The notes: generated from the letters alone by a model not told the origin. A DNA stretch of 64,000 nt from SZUA-265 sp965651905 (GCA_965651905.1 CBFGUG010000015.1:1-64000), one strand, 5' to 3'. Numbered from the stretch's first letter, positions 1 through 9,799 are shown. Translations and numbers: made by a program.

Positions 1-31
1 GACACGCGGCGACGATCAGACCAATGTTCAG
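1..31. mobile_element. Right end of a MITE-like structured element, cut by the window edge
   Basis: These 31 bases match 54080-54110, the right end of the complete element in this window, at 29 of 31 positions. They end in the same terminal inverted repeat with one change (AGACCAATGTTCAG against AGACCAATGCTCAG). The rest of the copy lies upstream of the window. If it inserted like the complete copy, bases 32-40 (GACCAGTGC) should recur at its other end. Confidence 0.7.
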
Positions 32-127
32 GACCAGTGCGCCCTCGCACTGCATCGAGGCGTCAATCGAACGGTCGGGATGCACTCGGACGGGCTGGTT
101 TTGTGGGTGTTCTACGCTTTCGCCCCC

Positions 128-1252
128 TCAGCCAGCAGTAGGCGCGTTCGACTGCGCCTCGTCACGCTGACGGCCAAAGGCGGCGATTCCCCCCGCCAAC
201 AGAATCGAGAGCGCGAGGTAGATCGGGCCAGACACCGCGAAGTCCTCCTCACCTGCCGCTGCGCGAGCCAGCGCGTCGCGAAACACGGGCATGGGCTTGG
301 CGCCCGTCAGCTTCTGCTCTCCGATGAACGTAGTCGGCAGGCCGCGCAGCCCGGCCGTTTCGAAGCGCTCGATGTCCGCGTCGACGCGAGCCGCCGTCTC
401 TGGCGAATTGAGACACGCCTCGAATGCGCTTCGGTCGAGCTCGAGTTGTTGGGCGTAGGCCAGGTAGTGGTCGTCTCCCAGTTCACCTTCGAACAGCAGG
501 TCCGCCATGGGTTCCCCCTTTCCCTGCGCTTCGGCGCACACCGCCGCGTACGCCGCACCGCGCGCCATCACGTGGTGTTCGATTGGTTTGTGTAGACGCG
601 TGAACGCCACCTGATCACCATACTCGGCCACTACCGCCTTCAACGTGGAGTGCAGACGTCGGCAGTACGGACACTGAAAATCGGCGAACTCGACGACGTT
701 GATCTTGCCGCTCACGTACAGTTCGCTCACCTGACTGGGGACTGGAGGCAGCGGTTTCACCAAATGCCAGACCACGGGCAAACCCGCTGCACACGCAAAT
801 AACCCAGCCCAAGCAGCAGGGCGCAGCATGGGCCGCTGTTCACGTTTCCCAACCAAAGCCGCGGCACTGAACGCCGCACCCACGGCGGCCACATCGACGA
901 TCAAACACAGCCAGCAAAACGCCTTGACCATCACCGCCTGAACGACGATCAGACCGAGGCCGCAGACACCCGCAAGGCCGCCCGCCGCCCGCAGAACCAG
1001 CAAGCGCCGCCCCTGTGGCTGACCCCAGCCGAGGGCAAACAGCGCCGCAAACGCCAGCATGCCAAACAGTGGCGTGTTCAGATAGGGAGTTCCGAAGTAC
1101 GAGAAGCCGCTGCGCCGCACGGCTTCACAACCAGACGCGCCCCCACAAAAGTCAGAATCGGCGGGCGCCAGGTAGTGCACGAAGAGCAGCGCGCTGGCTG
1201 TGACTGCCACCAAAATGAACGCCCGATGCAGGCTGAGCCAGTATCGATCCAT
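128..1252 (-). CDS. VKOR-DsbA fusion, disulfide-forming membrane protein
   Basis: This 374-residue protein joins a vitamin K epoxide reductase domain (about residues 8-130) to a DsbA/thioredoxin-like domain (about 175-330). The VKOR half has several membrane helices, a Cys36/Cys42 loop pair and the quinone-side CxxC motif FCWLC at 112-116. The second domain has the active-site motif CPYC at 194-197 and a GLPTTF stretch fitting the cis-proline loop. A last hydrophobic segment lies near the C-terminus. In this family the VKOR half reoxidises the thioredoxin half using quinone, driving disulfide formation outside the cytoplasm. It is divergent from rnr, with about 107 bp between starts that must hold both promoters. 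The domain assignment is firm; partner proteins are unknown. Confidence 0.9.
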   Translation of the reverse strand: MDRYWLSLHRAFILVAVTASALLFVHYLAPADSDFCGGASGCEAVRRSGFSYFGTPYLNTPLFGMLAFAALFALGWGQPQGRRLLVLRAAGGLAGVCGLGLIVVQAVMVKAFCWLCLIVDVAAVGAAFSAAALVGKREQRPMLRPAAWAGLFACAAGLPVVWHLVKPLPPVPSQVSELYVSGKINVVEFADFQCPYCRRLHSTLKAVVAEYGDQVAFTRLHKPIEHHVMARGAAYAAVCAEAQGKGEPMADLLFEGELGDDHYLAYAQQLELDRSAFEACLNSPETAARVDADIERFETAGLRGLPTTFIGEQKLTGAKPMPVFRDALARAAAGEEDFAVSGPIYLALSILLAGGIAAFGRQRDEAQSNAPTAG

Positions 1253-1359
1253 GCTTCCGCTCTAACCCATTCCATCACCGAATTTCGACCGCAATCCTAA
1301 TTCGAAGGCTGCAATGGCCTTCGCTTGAGTGGCGGACGCAGCTCCGATACAACGCGTCA

Positions 1360-3744
1360 ATGAGTGCACCCCTCCCGTCGCGTGAACGCATCGTCGCCTG
1401 CTTGAAAGGCGAGAAGAAGGCGCTCAACGCGGGCGCCATTGCCAAACTTTGTAACGTCGATCGCAAGTCCTACCGCAGCTTTGCGGACTTGCTGGAACAG
1501 CTGGCTATCGAAGGCACGTTACGTCGCGAAGGCAACCGCTACAAACTGCCACGCCAGCGTCGAGGCGCCGAAAGCTGGACGGGTGATCTGATTGTGCACC
1601 CGCGCGGCTTCGGCTTCGTCGCGGCCAGCGGCAAAACCGACGTGTTCATCCCGCCCGAAGCGATGGGAGCGGCGCTTCACGGCGACACGGTCGTGGTCGA
1701 AACCACGGGGCGCAGTTCGCGGGGTATCGACGGGCGAATCGTCTCGGTCGCGAAGCGCCGGGCGGCGCGTGTTGCTGGTTTACTGCGCCGACGACGTCGC
1801 AGCGCGTGGCTGGAACCCGACGACGCGCGGCTGCGTGGTCCCATCGTCGTGACCGAGGGAGCCGACGACGCCGCGGACGGTGAGGCCGCTGTCGTCGAGA
1901 TCACACGTTTTCCCGAGTCGATTGACGAAAATCCCGAGGGGCGCTTGGTGGCCGTGTTGGGTCCGCCTGGCGAAGCCCACGCAGAAGTCGCCAAGATCAA
2001 GCTGCGTGAACAGATCGAAGAAGAGCACCCGCTCAGCGCCATCGAAGATGCCGAACGACTCGCCGCCAAGTCGCGCAAGCTCATGCTCGGAAAGCGAACG
2101 GATCTGCGCAACGTGCCGCTGCTCACGATCGACCCAGCGGACGCCCGCGACCACGACGACGCGGTCTACGCGGAACGTCTCGACAAAGGGTTCCGAGTTT
2201 ACGTCGCGATCGCCGACGTGAGCGAATACGTCACGAAGGACTCCGCGCTCGACGAAGAAGCGTTCAAACGCGGCTGCACCATTTACCTCCCCGATCGCGC
2301 GATCCCGATGTTGCCGCAACTGTTGGCGGCCGATCTGTGTTCGCTGCTGCCCGAGCAAGAGCGCTACTGCATGTGCGTGATCGCCGACTTGAACGAAGAC
2401 GGCAGCGTGCGTCGCTTCGAGGTCGTCGAAGGCCTGATGCGCGCGGCCGCCATGATCACCTACGACAGTGCAGCGCGCACCTTGGGCTTCACCGAAAAAC
2501 CCGCACTGAGCCCCCAAGCCGAAGCCTTCAAGAAGCCGCTCAAGTTGCTCGCCGCCGTCAGCAGCAAGTTGCGGCGCGCACGCATGAAGCGCGGCGCGCT
2601 CGATCTCGACTTGCCCGAGCCCAAACTGACGCTGGACGAAGAGGGGCACCCCACGGACATTCAGCAACGCACCCACGACCCCGGCATCAAGCGCGCGTAC
2701 CAAATCGTCGAAGAGTTGATGCTGCTAGCTAACGAGCTGGTCGCGCGCTGGCTGGGCCAGAAGCACAGCCCCGCCGTGTACCGCGTGCACGGCCGCCCCG
2801 ACGAAGAGAAGCTGATGCGCCTCGGAAAGGTCGCGGAAGCCATTGGCGCGCCGTTCGATCTGGAGGCTCTGCAAGATCCGCAGGGCCTCACGAAGTGGCT
2901 CAAGCGTATCGACAAGCACCCGCGCAAACGTGTGCTCGAGAACTTACTGCTCCGCTCGCTGAAGCAAGCGGCGTACGACATCGTGAACATCGGGCACTTC
3001 GGGCTGGCGTCTGACGCGTACCTGCACTTCACGTCGCCGATCCGGCGTTATCCCGACTTGCTCGTGCACCGCACGATCAAACACCTACTGCACGGCGGGA
3101 GCGCCGAGATGACACCCGACGAGCTCGAGCAATTGCGCACAGCCGCCACGACCTCCAGCACGCGCGAACGTGCAGCGATGAGCGTCGAGCGCGAAGTCGT
3201 CGACTTGTACCGCGCAATCTTTGCGAAAGACCTGATCGGCGAACTGCTCGAAGGCAGCGTCAGCGCGCTGACGGGTGGAGGCGTTTTTCTCAACGTCGCC
3301 AGCCCGTTCATCGACGTGTTCATCTCGTTCGAAGGGCTCGGAGCCGATCGCTACGTGCTCTCGGACGACGAACTGAGCTTGATCGGGCAACGTTCAGGAG
3401 AGCGAATCAGCCTTGGCGACGTGCTGGTGTTCGAGCTGGCCGACGTGTCGATCTTGCGCCGCACCGTTTACGGTCGTCGGATTGCGTCGTCGAGCTCGGC
3501 CAGCGACGACTTCGACTTCGACACGCGCCCGCGCAAAGCCGCGAACCGCCGTACACAGGACGGCGAACGGCGCCGCGGCAAGGGTGAGCGCTCCAAGCGC
3601 ACCCGCTCAACCCCACGCCAAGACGACGGCGACGTGTCGAAGGCGGCGAAACTACGCGGGGCGCGTTCCACACGTCCGGGAAAGAAGTCCACGAGCAAGA
3701 ACGCCTCATCCCGCAAGAAGGGCTCGCGTACCCGCAAACGCTGA
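1360..3744 (+). CDS. rnr: Ribonuclease R
   Basis: The 794-residue protein has the full RNase R layout: an N-terminal winged-helix-like segment (about 1-70), a cold-shock domain (about 72-135), the RNB catalytic domain (about 245-590) and an S1 domain (about 620-690). It ends in a strongly basic Lys/Arg/Ser tail of roughly 90 residues. The metal-binding aspartates sit in DPADARDHDDAVY at 258-270. The family degrades structured RNA 3' to 5' in quality control and rRNA turnover. The basic tail and N-terminal helix domain favour RNase R over RNase II. The ATG start gives a normal N-terminus. Confidence 0.96.
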   Translation: MSAPLPSRERIVACLKGEKKALNAGAIAKLCNVDRKSYRSFADLLEQLAIEGTLRREGNRYKLPRQRRGAESWTGDLIVHPRGFGFVAASGKTDVFIPPEAMGAALHGDTVVVETTGRSSRGIDGRIVSVAKRRAARVAGLLRRRRRSAWLEPDDARLRGPIVVTEGADDAADGEAAVVEITRFPESIDENPEGRLVAVLGPPGEAHAEVAKIKLREQIEEEHPLSAIEDAERLAAKSRKLMLGKRTDLRNVPLLTIDPADARDHDDAVYAERLDKGFRVYVAIADVSEYVTKDSALDEEAFKRGCTIYLPDRAIPMLPQLLAADLCSLLPEQERYCMCVIADLNEDGSVRRFEVVEGLMRAAAMITYDSAARTLGFTEKPALSPQAEAFKKPLKLLAAVSSKLRRARMKRGALDLDLPEPKLTLDEEGHPTDIQQRTHDPGIKRAYQIVEELMLLANELVARWLGQKHSPAVYRVHGRPDEEKLMRLGKVAEAIGAPFDLEALQDPQGLTKWLKRIDKHPRKRVLENLLLRSLKQAAYDIVNIGHFGLASDAYLHFTSPIRRYPDLLVHRTIKHLLHGGSAEMTPDELEQLRTAATTSSTRERAAMSVEREVVDLYRAIFAKDLIGELLEGSVSALTGGGVFLNVASPFIDVFISFEGLGADRYVLSDDELSLIGQRSGERISLGDVLVFELADVSILRRTVYGRRIASSSSASDDFDFDTRPRKAANRRTQDGERRRGKGERSKRTRSTPRQDDGDVSKAAKLRGARSTRPGKKSTSKNASSRKKGSRTRKR

Positions 3745-3920
3745 GCTCTGGACGTAGCGGCATGAACGGTCATCGCGTCTCGCCACCCTTGTGCGCGCAA
3801 GCGATTGCACTTACAACGTTGGCCAACGGACCCGGAGGGGTCTCTCGCCGCACTACGTGGCGGCACCTTCGTAGTCAGGGAACGACCCTAGTCTTCGTTG
3901 CAAATAGCAGGAGGAAAGCG

Positions 3921-4580
3921 ATGCTTCACGAGTCACTTGCAGCACGCATGGCGGCCAGAGTTGGCGCGCCCGCGGGGCTTTTCACGGCGGCACTCATCGT
4001 CGCGAGTTTGAGTTCCACCCAGGCGAGCGCGCAAACGTTGGGCGGCAGCGGCGACGCGACGCTGGGCGTCGAGCGAGTCTTCGGATTCTACGGCGTGAGT
4101 GCGGAAGCCGACACGCCTGGCGGCGGAACCGACCTGGACGCCTCTGGCGCAGGCGTCGGCTTCCACGAACCCGTGTCGATGTTTGCCGTGCCCCGCGTCG
4201 CGTTCGACTACTTCATCATCGACTCGCTCAGCCTCGGCGGTAGCTTGGGGTTCTTCTCCAACGACTACGACAGTGGCGGCGGTCAGGACTCGGGTTTCAT
4301 CCTCGCGCCGCGCGTCGGCTACGCCGTCCCGTTCAACGCAGAATGGGGGATTTGGCCGCGCGGGGGTATCAGCTACTACTCGGTGGACGACCCCGACCGC
4401 AACCAGGTCGCCTTCTCGGCAGAGCTGCCCCTGTACTACATGCCAATGGCGAACGTCGGCTTCTTCACCAACTTGCTGTTCGACTTTGGGCTCTCAGGCG
4501 AAATTGACCTAGGCCCAACCGACTACGACTATAGCGAAAGCCTGTTCGGGCTCGGGTTTGGTCTGTTCGCTCGGTTTTGA
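3921..4580 (+). CDS. Small outer-membrane beta-barrel protein, function unknown
   Basis: The start at 3921 is preceded by a strong Shine-Dalgarno site, AGGAGG, at 3909-3914 and gives a 219-residue protein. The frame is open further upstream, but the signal peptide and this site favour 3921. The signal peptide ends at ASAQ near residue 37. The mature part alternates aromatic and small residues in strands typical of an eight- to ten-strand barrel and ends in a C-terminal phenylalanine (FARF), the usual outer-membrane assembly signal. No specific ligand or family can be named. A strong hairpin follows the stop. Confidence 0.8.
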   Translation: MLHESLAARMAARVGAPAGLFTAALIVASLSSTQASAQTLGGSGDATLGVERVFGFYGVSAEADTPGGGTDLDASGAGVGFHEPVSMFAVPRVAFDYFIIDSLSLGGSLGFFSNDYDSGGGQDSGFILAPRVGYAVPFNAEWGIWPRGGISYYSVDDPDRNQVAFSAELPLYYMPMANVGFFTNLLFDFGLSGEIDLGPTDYDYSESLFGLGFGLFARF

Positions 4581-4591
4581 TGACTCCCGCT

Positions 4592-4647
4592 CACACGTCT
4601 GAACCAGATGTGTGAACGAGTGACGCGGCGTAACCCGGCCGCGTCAC
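4592..4647. terminator. Two stacked hairpins between convergent genes
   Basis: A first hairpin spans 4592-4614 (CACACGTCTG paired with CAGATGTGTG, one mismatch). A second has a perfect 10-bp stem, GTGACGCGGC at 4620-4629 and GCCGCGTCAC at 4638-4647, with an 8-base loop. They lie between the 3' ends of the barrel gene and serS, so they probably terminate one or both transcripts. There is no clear T-tract, so Rho-independent activity is an inference. Confidence 0.6.
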
Positions 4648-4722
4648 TTGCGCGCCAATGACCTCGAGAGCGTCAGCAGCGCGGCATGCTCGCCCAGTTG
4701 CGGGCGCAGGGCCTCGGGCGCG

Positions 4723-6036
4723 TCAGCCGCGCGGCGTGATGCGTTCCACGCCGCCCATGTACGGACGCAACACTTCGGGTACGAGCACGCTGCCGTCCGC
4801 TTGCTGATACTGCTCCAAAACCGCAACCAAGGTACGGCCGACGGCCAGCGCCGATCCGTTGAGCGTGTGCACCAACTTCGGCTTGGCTTTGGGCTCGGTA
4901 CGGTAACGAATTTTCGCGCGTCGGGCTTGGTAGTCACCGAAGCTACTGCAGCTCGAGATCTCGCGGTACGCGCCCTGTCCCGGCAACCACACCTCGATGT
5001 CGAAACACTTGAGCGCACTCGGGCTCAAGTCCGCCGCGCACAGCTCGACGACGCGGTAGTGCAGCCCGAGCCCCTGAAGCACCGCTTCGGCGTGGCTCAG
5101 CAATAACTGCAACTGCTCGAGCGATTGTTCAGGTTCGACGAAACGCACCAGCTCGACCTTGTGAAACTGGTGCTGGCGGATGAGCCCCCGCATGTCGCGG
5201 CCGTACGATCCGGCCTCGCTACGAAAACACGGCGTCCACGCGCAATAGCTACGCGGCAATTCACCGGGCTCGAAGATTTCGTCGGCGTGCAGGTTCGTCA
5301 GCGGCACTTCAGCGGTGGGGATCAAGTACAGCGCCGCGGTGTCCTCGTCGCCCGCGTGACGCTGGGTTTTGAACAAGTCCGCTTCGAACTTGGGGAGTTG
5401 CCCCGTGCCCCGCAGTGCGCTGCCCTTGACCAAGTACGGCGGGACGACCTCGGTGTAGCCGTGTTTGTCCGTTTGCAGATCGAGCATGTATTGCCCGAGC
5501 GCACGTTCGAGGCGAGCGGCAGCTCCGAAGATCACGCCAAAGCGCGCACCTGACAGTTTGGCAGCGCGCTCGAAATCCAAGACGCCCAACTCGCTGCCGA
5601 GCACGTCGTGTTCTTTCGGCTCGAAGCTGAAGTTCGGTTTTTCACCCCAGACGCGCACCTCGACGTTGTCTTGCTCGCCCTTTCCGTCGGGGGTCGTCGC
5701 GTGCGGCATGTTGGGCACGCCCAGCAGCAGTTCCTCGAGCTTGGCTTCGATCTCGCCTCGCTCCGTTTCCAAGCGTTTGACGTCGTTCGATAGCACTTTG
5801 AGCTGCTCGCGCTTGGCGGCGAACTCGTCCTTGTCCCCACTTTTGGCGAGCTTGGCCATCTCTGCGCTGGCGCGGTTTCGTTCGGCTTGCTTGCTCTCGG
5901 TCTCGCCGATCAACGCCAAGCGACGCTCAGCCACCTCGGAGATTTCGTCGAGTTTGGCCGCGGCTTCCGCCGAGCGCCGAGCTACTGCACGGCGAACTTC
6001 TTCGAGGTTTTCGGCGACGTACCTGGGATCCAACAT
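4723..6036 (-). CDS. serS: Seryl-tRNA synthetase
   Basis: The start at MLDPRYVAEN (6036) gives 437 residues and the standard N-terminus; an ATG 30 bp upstream would add ten atypical residues. The N-terminal third is the long antiparallel coiled coil that binds the tRNA-Ser variable arm. The class II core follows, with motif 2 around TPCFRSEAG and the motif 3 region NGSALAVGRTLVAVLEQ near the C-terminus. The enzyme charges tRNA-Ser, and tRNA-Sec if present, in the cytoplasm. It converges on the barrel-protein gene across a hairpin region. Confidence 0.96.
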   Translation of the reverse strand: MLDPRYVAENLEEVRRAVARRSAEAAAKLDEISEVAERRLALIGETESKQAERNRASAEMAKLAKSGDKDEFAAKREQLKVLSNDVKRLETERGEIEAKLEELLLGVPNMPHATTPDGKGEQDNVEVRVWGEKPNFSFEPKEHDVLGSELGVLDFERAAKLSGARFGVIFGAAARLERALGQYMLDLQTDKHGYTEVVPPYLVKGSALRGTGQLPKFEADLFKTQRHAGDEDTAALYLIPTAEVPLTNLHADEIFEPGELPRSYCAWTPCFRSEAGSYGRDMRGLIRQHQFHKVELVRFVEPEQSLEQLQLLLSHAEAVLQGLGLHYRVVELCAADLSPSALKCFDIEVWLPGQGAYREISSCSSFGDYQARRAKIRYRTEPKAKPKLVHTLNGSALAVGRTLVAVLEQYQQADGSVLVPEVLRPYMGGVERITPRG

Positions 6037-6106
6037 CGCGGCAGTGTGTAGCGCTTTTGCCCGCAACTGGCGAGTGTCTGCAGGTGTTACAGCCGCGGCT
6101 GCCCGG

Positions 6107-6655
6107 TCAATACCAAAGCCCGACGCCCACCCCGAAGGGCCTCGGCTGGAACGCCACGTCGCGCGCGTAACGTTTGACGGCCTCCAGCACGAGCAGATGA
6201 CTGACTAGCGTACACGTGCGGGTCGCGTGACCCGCGCAACCCTTCCACTGGCCAGCGTAAACGGGCTGGCCCCGCTGACCGAACAACATCAAGGTGCCGT
6301 CAGCCCCTACCCGCAACCAGGCCACGCTGTCCCACGGCGGGGAGGCATTGCGGAAGCCCACCCGACCCAAGACCTCCTCGTCGGTCCCGACCACGTGCCC
6401 GTCGGGCGAGAGCAGCGCGATCGGCTCGTTGTTCTCCTCGAACACACGCCCCGCCGCGTCGATCAAGAACAGCAGCTTGCCATCCCGCCGCACCTCTCCA
6501 GTCGCGGAGATCGTCAGCGGATCACCCTCGGGGTGTGTCCACCGCGCGTCAGGGATCACCAGCGCAGCGCCACCCTCCGCCCAGCCCGCGGGCGGCAACG
6601 CCTGACACGCGACCGAAATCACCGCGAGCACCAGCAAGAGCAACGATTTGCGCAT
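6107..6655 (-). CDS. Exported protein of unknown function
   Basis: I do not recognise the family. The preferred start, MRKSLLLL at 6655, gives about 182 residues with an N-terminal hydrophobic export segment ending in ISVACQ, which may be a weak lipobox. An in-frame ATG at 6670 adds five residues. The mature part has repeated short strand-like phrases of the type DGKLLFLIDAAGRVFEE and LLSPDGHVVGTDEEVLG, suggesting a small beta-repeat fold. It is divergent from the next gene with very little space between candidate starts, so the true starts or promoters there are uncertain. Confidence 0.7.
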   Translation of the reverse strand: MRKSLLLLVLAVISVACQALPPAGWAEGGAALVIPDARWTHPEGDPLTISATGEVRRDGKLLFLIDAAGRVFEENNEPIALLSPDGHVVGTDEEVLGRVGFRNASPPWDSVAWLRVGADGTLMLFGQRGQPVYAGQWKGCAGHATRTCTLVSHLLVLEAVKRYARDVAFQPRPFGVGVGLWY

Positions 6656-6688
6656 GATGCTGGCAAACATAGCCGGTTTTTTGCCCGA

Positions 6689-7918
6689 ATGCGCGTCGTG
6701 CAAATAACCATCGAGGGCGGAGGTCCCTTGAAGTTCAGGCCCAGCGGTTGCTCCGAGTTCCCAAACGACAATCCCGAAATTCACGACGGCTCAGTCTGGG
6801 TTTGTTCGTGGACGCGGGCTCGGCCGCGGGCGTTCGTCAGGGCCAAGGGCGCGAGTAAGGTCACAGAAGCCACTACCGCTACCCGCACCTCCGCGTCATC
6901 GCCGCTGCCGCTCGAAGATCCGTTTCTGTCGGATCTGACTAGTGAGCTCGCGGTTGGCGAGCGCACCGAAACCGAGAGCCTACTCGTCACCGTGCCCGCG
7001 TCCGCCTCCGCGCCAGTCGACGAGCTCACGAGCGTCGCCAGCGACGTGGACCCGTTCCTGGCGGACTTGGTCGCCGAAACCAGCGAGGCCATCGCACTCG
7101 AACCACGCGTGCTCGAACAACCCATGCTCGAACCGCCCGCAGTCGAACGTGAACCGCTGTTCGAGTTCGTGCCCCCCTCGTCGGGACCGCACCACACGGT
7201 TGACGCGGGCAACCTGGCCGCGTCCCATGAGCTAGCGCGCTGCCGCCCACTACCTTCTGACCACTCCGTCACTCGCGCTGCTGAGGAAGTGGCCCCCCCG
7301 CACACACCAAGCCAATCGTCTTTCATCGAGGTGCTGACTGCGTTGGCAGGTCCTGGCACTGCCGAGTCTGACGACGACAGCAGCGAGCACGACGCCATAG
7401 GCTCGCTTTCTCCGCTCGAAATGAGCGAGTTCTTCGAAGAACCCCCACCGAGCGAAGCTCCAGAAACGAATCGCTGCGCGCAGCCAGATCCGATCAGCCC
7501 TTTGCAGCTCGAAGATCTGTCTGGGCTCGCCAACGATGGCGGCTGGCAACAGATCGTCACCAGCCTTTCGAGCTACTTGCTGCAGCAAGGGCACACCCGA
7601 GCCGCGGCATTGCTTCCGCGCCTGCTCGAAGGACAGGCGGTCAACGTTTCGCGTCTACCCGCAACTGTGGCGCAGTGTTTGGTCGCTGCCGAGATCGCGA
7701 GCGAAACCGCGGATGGGTTCGCAATCGACGAACAGTTTCGGATCCGAGCGCGGCGGATGCACAGAGCGTGTGTCGAACGTCGTTTGGACGCACCGACCAT
7801 AGGTGACTGGCTGACGCCCATCGTGCGTGCGCTGACCGCCACGGCAGACAGCGATGAACGGGTGTTCGAGAGCATGCGAGCCGCGGGTGTGACTGAAGTC
7901 ATCGAACGCGTCGCGTAG
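6689..7918 (+). CDS. Uncharacterised acidic protein with DPFLxDL repeats
   Basis: I do not recognise the family. The frame is long and GC3-rich, but the start is uncertain: the ATG at 6689 gives 409 residues, and a later non-ATG start is possible. The middle is acidic, Pro/Ser-rich and low complexity, with a twice-occurring motif (DPFLSDL and DPFLADL) that may be a short interaction peptide. The last 130 residues are more ordered and mostly helical, beginning near LSGLANDGGWQQ. No signal peptide or membrane segment is visible, so a cytoplasmic location is likely. The upstream neighbour is divergent. Confidence 0.65.
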   Translation: MRVVQITIEGGGPLKFRPSGCSEFPNDNPEIHDGSVWVCSWTRARPRAFVRAKGASKVTEATTATRTSASSPLPLEDPFLSDLTSELAVGERTETESLLVTVPASASAPVDELTSVASDVDPFLADLVAETSEAIALEPRVLEQPMLEPPAVEREPLFEFVPPSSGPHHTVDAGNLAASHELARCRPLPSDHSVTRAAEEVAPPHTPSQSSFIEVLTALAGPGTAESDDDSSEHDAIGSLSPLEMSEFFEEPPPSEAPETNRCAQPDPISPLQLEDLSGLANDGGWQQIVTSLSSYLLQQGHTRAAALLPRLLEGQAVNVSRLPATVAQCLVAAEIASETADGFAIDEQFRIRARRMHRACVERRLDAPTIGDWLTPIVRALTATADSDERVFESMRAAGVTEVIERVA

Positions 7919-7991
7919 CCCAGCGCGTCGCACCCGACCTTGGTCTCCATCGAGGGAGCGTGTAGGCTCTGCACTTCGCAAGAGTCGAACC

Positions 7992-9725
7992 ATGCACAAA
8001 CTGCACGCCCTGCTGATCCGTTCAATCATCGCCATCACCCTCGTGACACTGGTTCCGAGTGCGAGCTGGGCGGATGATTCCGAACCCGCCACCAGCGCCC
8101 AAACGTCGGGCGACATCGCCGACGTGACGCCGACGAACGGCAGCAGCATGGAACGCCAAGAGAGCGCTGCAGCTGCCGCGCTCAACCGGGCGCTGGGGAA
8201 GTTCAATGGCTGGGTCGCGTCCGTGCTGTTCTTCAGCGTTACGGGTGACCTGTTCGATGTGCCCACAGTGGATGCAGACGGCAAACCCGTGCTCGACGAA
8301 AACGGCAAGCCTCAGGTCACGCCCGTGGGATTTCCGTTCATCGTGTTCGTGTTGGTCGCGGGGGGAGTGTTTTTCACGTTCTTCTACCGCTTCGTGAATC
8401 TACGAGCATTCAGGCACGCCATTGATGTCGTGCGAGGAAAGTTTGATCGAGACGACGACGAAGGTGACGTGTCGCACTTTCGCGCGTTGACCAGCGCGCT
8501 GTCGGCAACCGTTGGGCTGGGCAACATCGCTGGCGTCGCCATCGCGATTCAGATTGGCGGACCTGGTGCGGTGTTGTGGATGATGATCGCCGCGTTCTTC
8601 GGCATGAGCCTGAAGTTCAACAGCTGCACGCTCGCGCAGATGTATCGACGCCACAACCCTGATGGCAGCATCTCGGGCGGACCCATGTACTACCTGGATC
8701 TGGGCCTGCGAAAGATGGGCGGCGAGGGGTCCGCGCTGGCAAAACTGGGGAAGGTCCTCGGTGTGACTTACGCGCTGATGGTGATGGGAGGATCGTTTGG
8801 TGGTGGCAACATGTTCCAAGCCAACCAAGCCTTCAGCGCCGTCACCGCGGGCTTCGACGTCAGTCAGGAATCGGCGGGTATCTTCGGCTTGGTACTCGCG
8901 GCACTCGTGGCGCTCGTGATCATCGGAGGGATTCAGCGCATTGGTGCAGCAACGGCCCGAATCGTGCCCGCAATGGTGGGTATCTACGTGGTGGCGTCGC
9001 TGTTCATCTTGGCGCTCAACTTCACGCAGATCCCCCAAAGCCTCGCCCTGATCTTCGAAATGGCATTCGTGAAGAACGCCGTGTTTGGCGGTGTCGTCGG
9101 AGTCATCGTCAAGGGTTTCCAACGCGCATCATTTTCGAACGAGGCCGGGATCGGCAGTGCGGCAATCGCTCACGCTGCGGCGAAAACTGGTGAACCAGTG
9201 AGAGAAGGCGTCGTCGCCATGTTGGAGCCAGTCATCGACACCATGGTGGTGTGTTTGATGACGGCCACGGTCGTCGTGATCACGGGCGCGTGGAACGATC
9301 CGAGCCTAGCCAAAGCCGAGGGGGTGGAGCTGACGGCGGCCGCGTTTGCCACAGAGATCTCGTGGTTTCCCTACGTGCTCGCGGTCTGCGTGTTGCTCTT
9401 TGCGTATTCGACGATGATCTCGTGGGCCTATTACGGGGAGCGGGGTTGGATCTACATCGTGGATCACTTCGCCGCAGGTGCTGGGCAGCGGTCTTTGATC
9501 GGCTATCGTGTGATCTTCGTGCTCTTCGTATGGGTAGGCGCAGTGACGAAGCTAGAGCAGGTTCTGAACTTCAGCGACCTGATGATCTTGTGTATGGCCT
9601 TTCCGAACATTCTCGGAGGTGCGATTCTGGCGCCGCGCGTGCAAGCGTCGCTGCGCAAGTACCTGGGTCAACTCCAGCGCGGGGAGTTCGACCTGAAGCC
9701 CGCGACCGCGACCAAGTCGTCGTGA
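7992..9725 (+). CDS. Alanine/glycine:cation symporter (AGCS family)
   Basis: The 577-residue protein carries an N-terminal signal-like segment (residues 1-28, ending near SWADD) and a short polar extension. The AGCS core follows, with about ten membrane helices. Recognisable family stretches include the TVGLGNIAGVAIAI region, GGPMYYLDLGL, the SFSNEAGIGSAAIAHAA segment and SWAYYGERG. These transporters import small neutral amino acids with sodium or protons across the inner membrane. The added export-type N-terminus is longer than in the best-known members. A small hairpin follows the stop. Confidence 0.9.
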   Translation: MHKLHALLIRSIIAITLVTLVPSASWADDSEPATSAQTSGDIADVTPTNGSSMERQESAAAAALNRALGKFNGWVASVLFFSVTGDLFDVPTVDADGKPVLDENGKPQVTPVGFPFIVFVLVAGGVFFTFFYRFVNLRAFRHAIDVVRGKFDRDDDEGDVSHFRALTSALSATVGLGNIAGVAIAIQIGGPGAVLWMMIAAFFGMSLKFNSCTLAQMYRRHNPDGSISGGPMYYLDLGLRKMGGEGSALAKLGKVLGVTYALMVMGGSFGGGNMFQANQAFSAVTAGFDVSQESAGIFGLVLAALVALVIIGGIQRIGAATARIVPAMVGIYVVASLFILALNFTQIPQSLALIFEMAFVKNAVFGGVVGVIVKGFQRASFSNEAGIGSAAIAHAAAKTGEPVREGVVAMLEPVIDTMVVCLMTATVVVITGAWNDPSLAKAEGVELTAAAFATEISWFPYVLAVCVLLFAYSTMISWAYYGERGWIYIVDHFAAGAGQRSLIGYRVIFVLFVWVGAVTKLEQVLNFSDLMILCMAFPNILGGAILAPRVQASLRKYLGQLQRGEFDLKPATATKSS

Positions 9726-9779
9726 GTGGTGTAGGTGTACGTCGGCGGCTCAGGCCCCATCTCCCACGTGCCATGGTCA

Positions 9780-9799
9780 GCGCACACTCGTCTGTGCGC
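9780..9799 (+). terminator. Hairpin downstream of the AGCS gene
   Basis: GCGCACA at 9780-9786 pairs perfectly with TGTGCGC at 9793-9799 around a 6-base loop, about 55 bases after the symporter stop. No T-tract follows, so it is only a possible terminator. Confidence 0.35.

Noticed and set aside
1780..2703. 307-codon minus-strand frame inside rnr
   Set aside because: Shadow of the RNase R gene; GC-rich third positions keep the opposite frame open.
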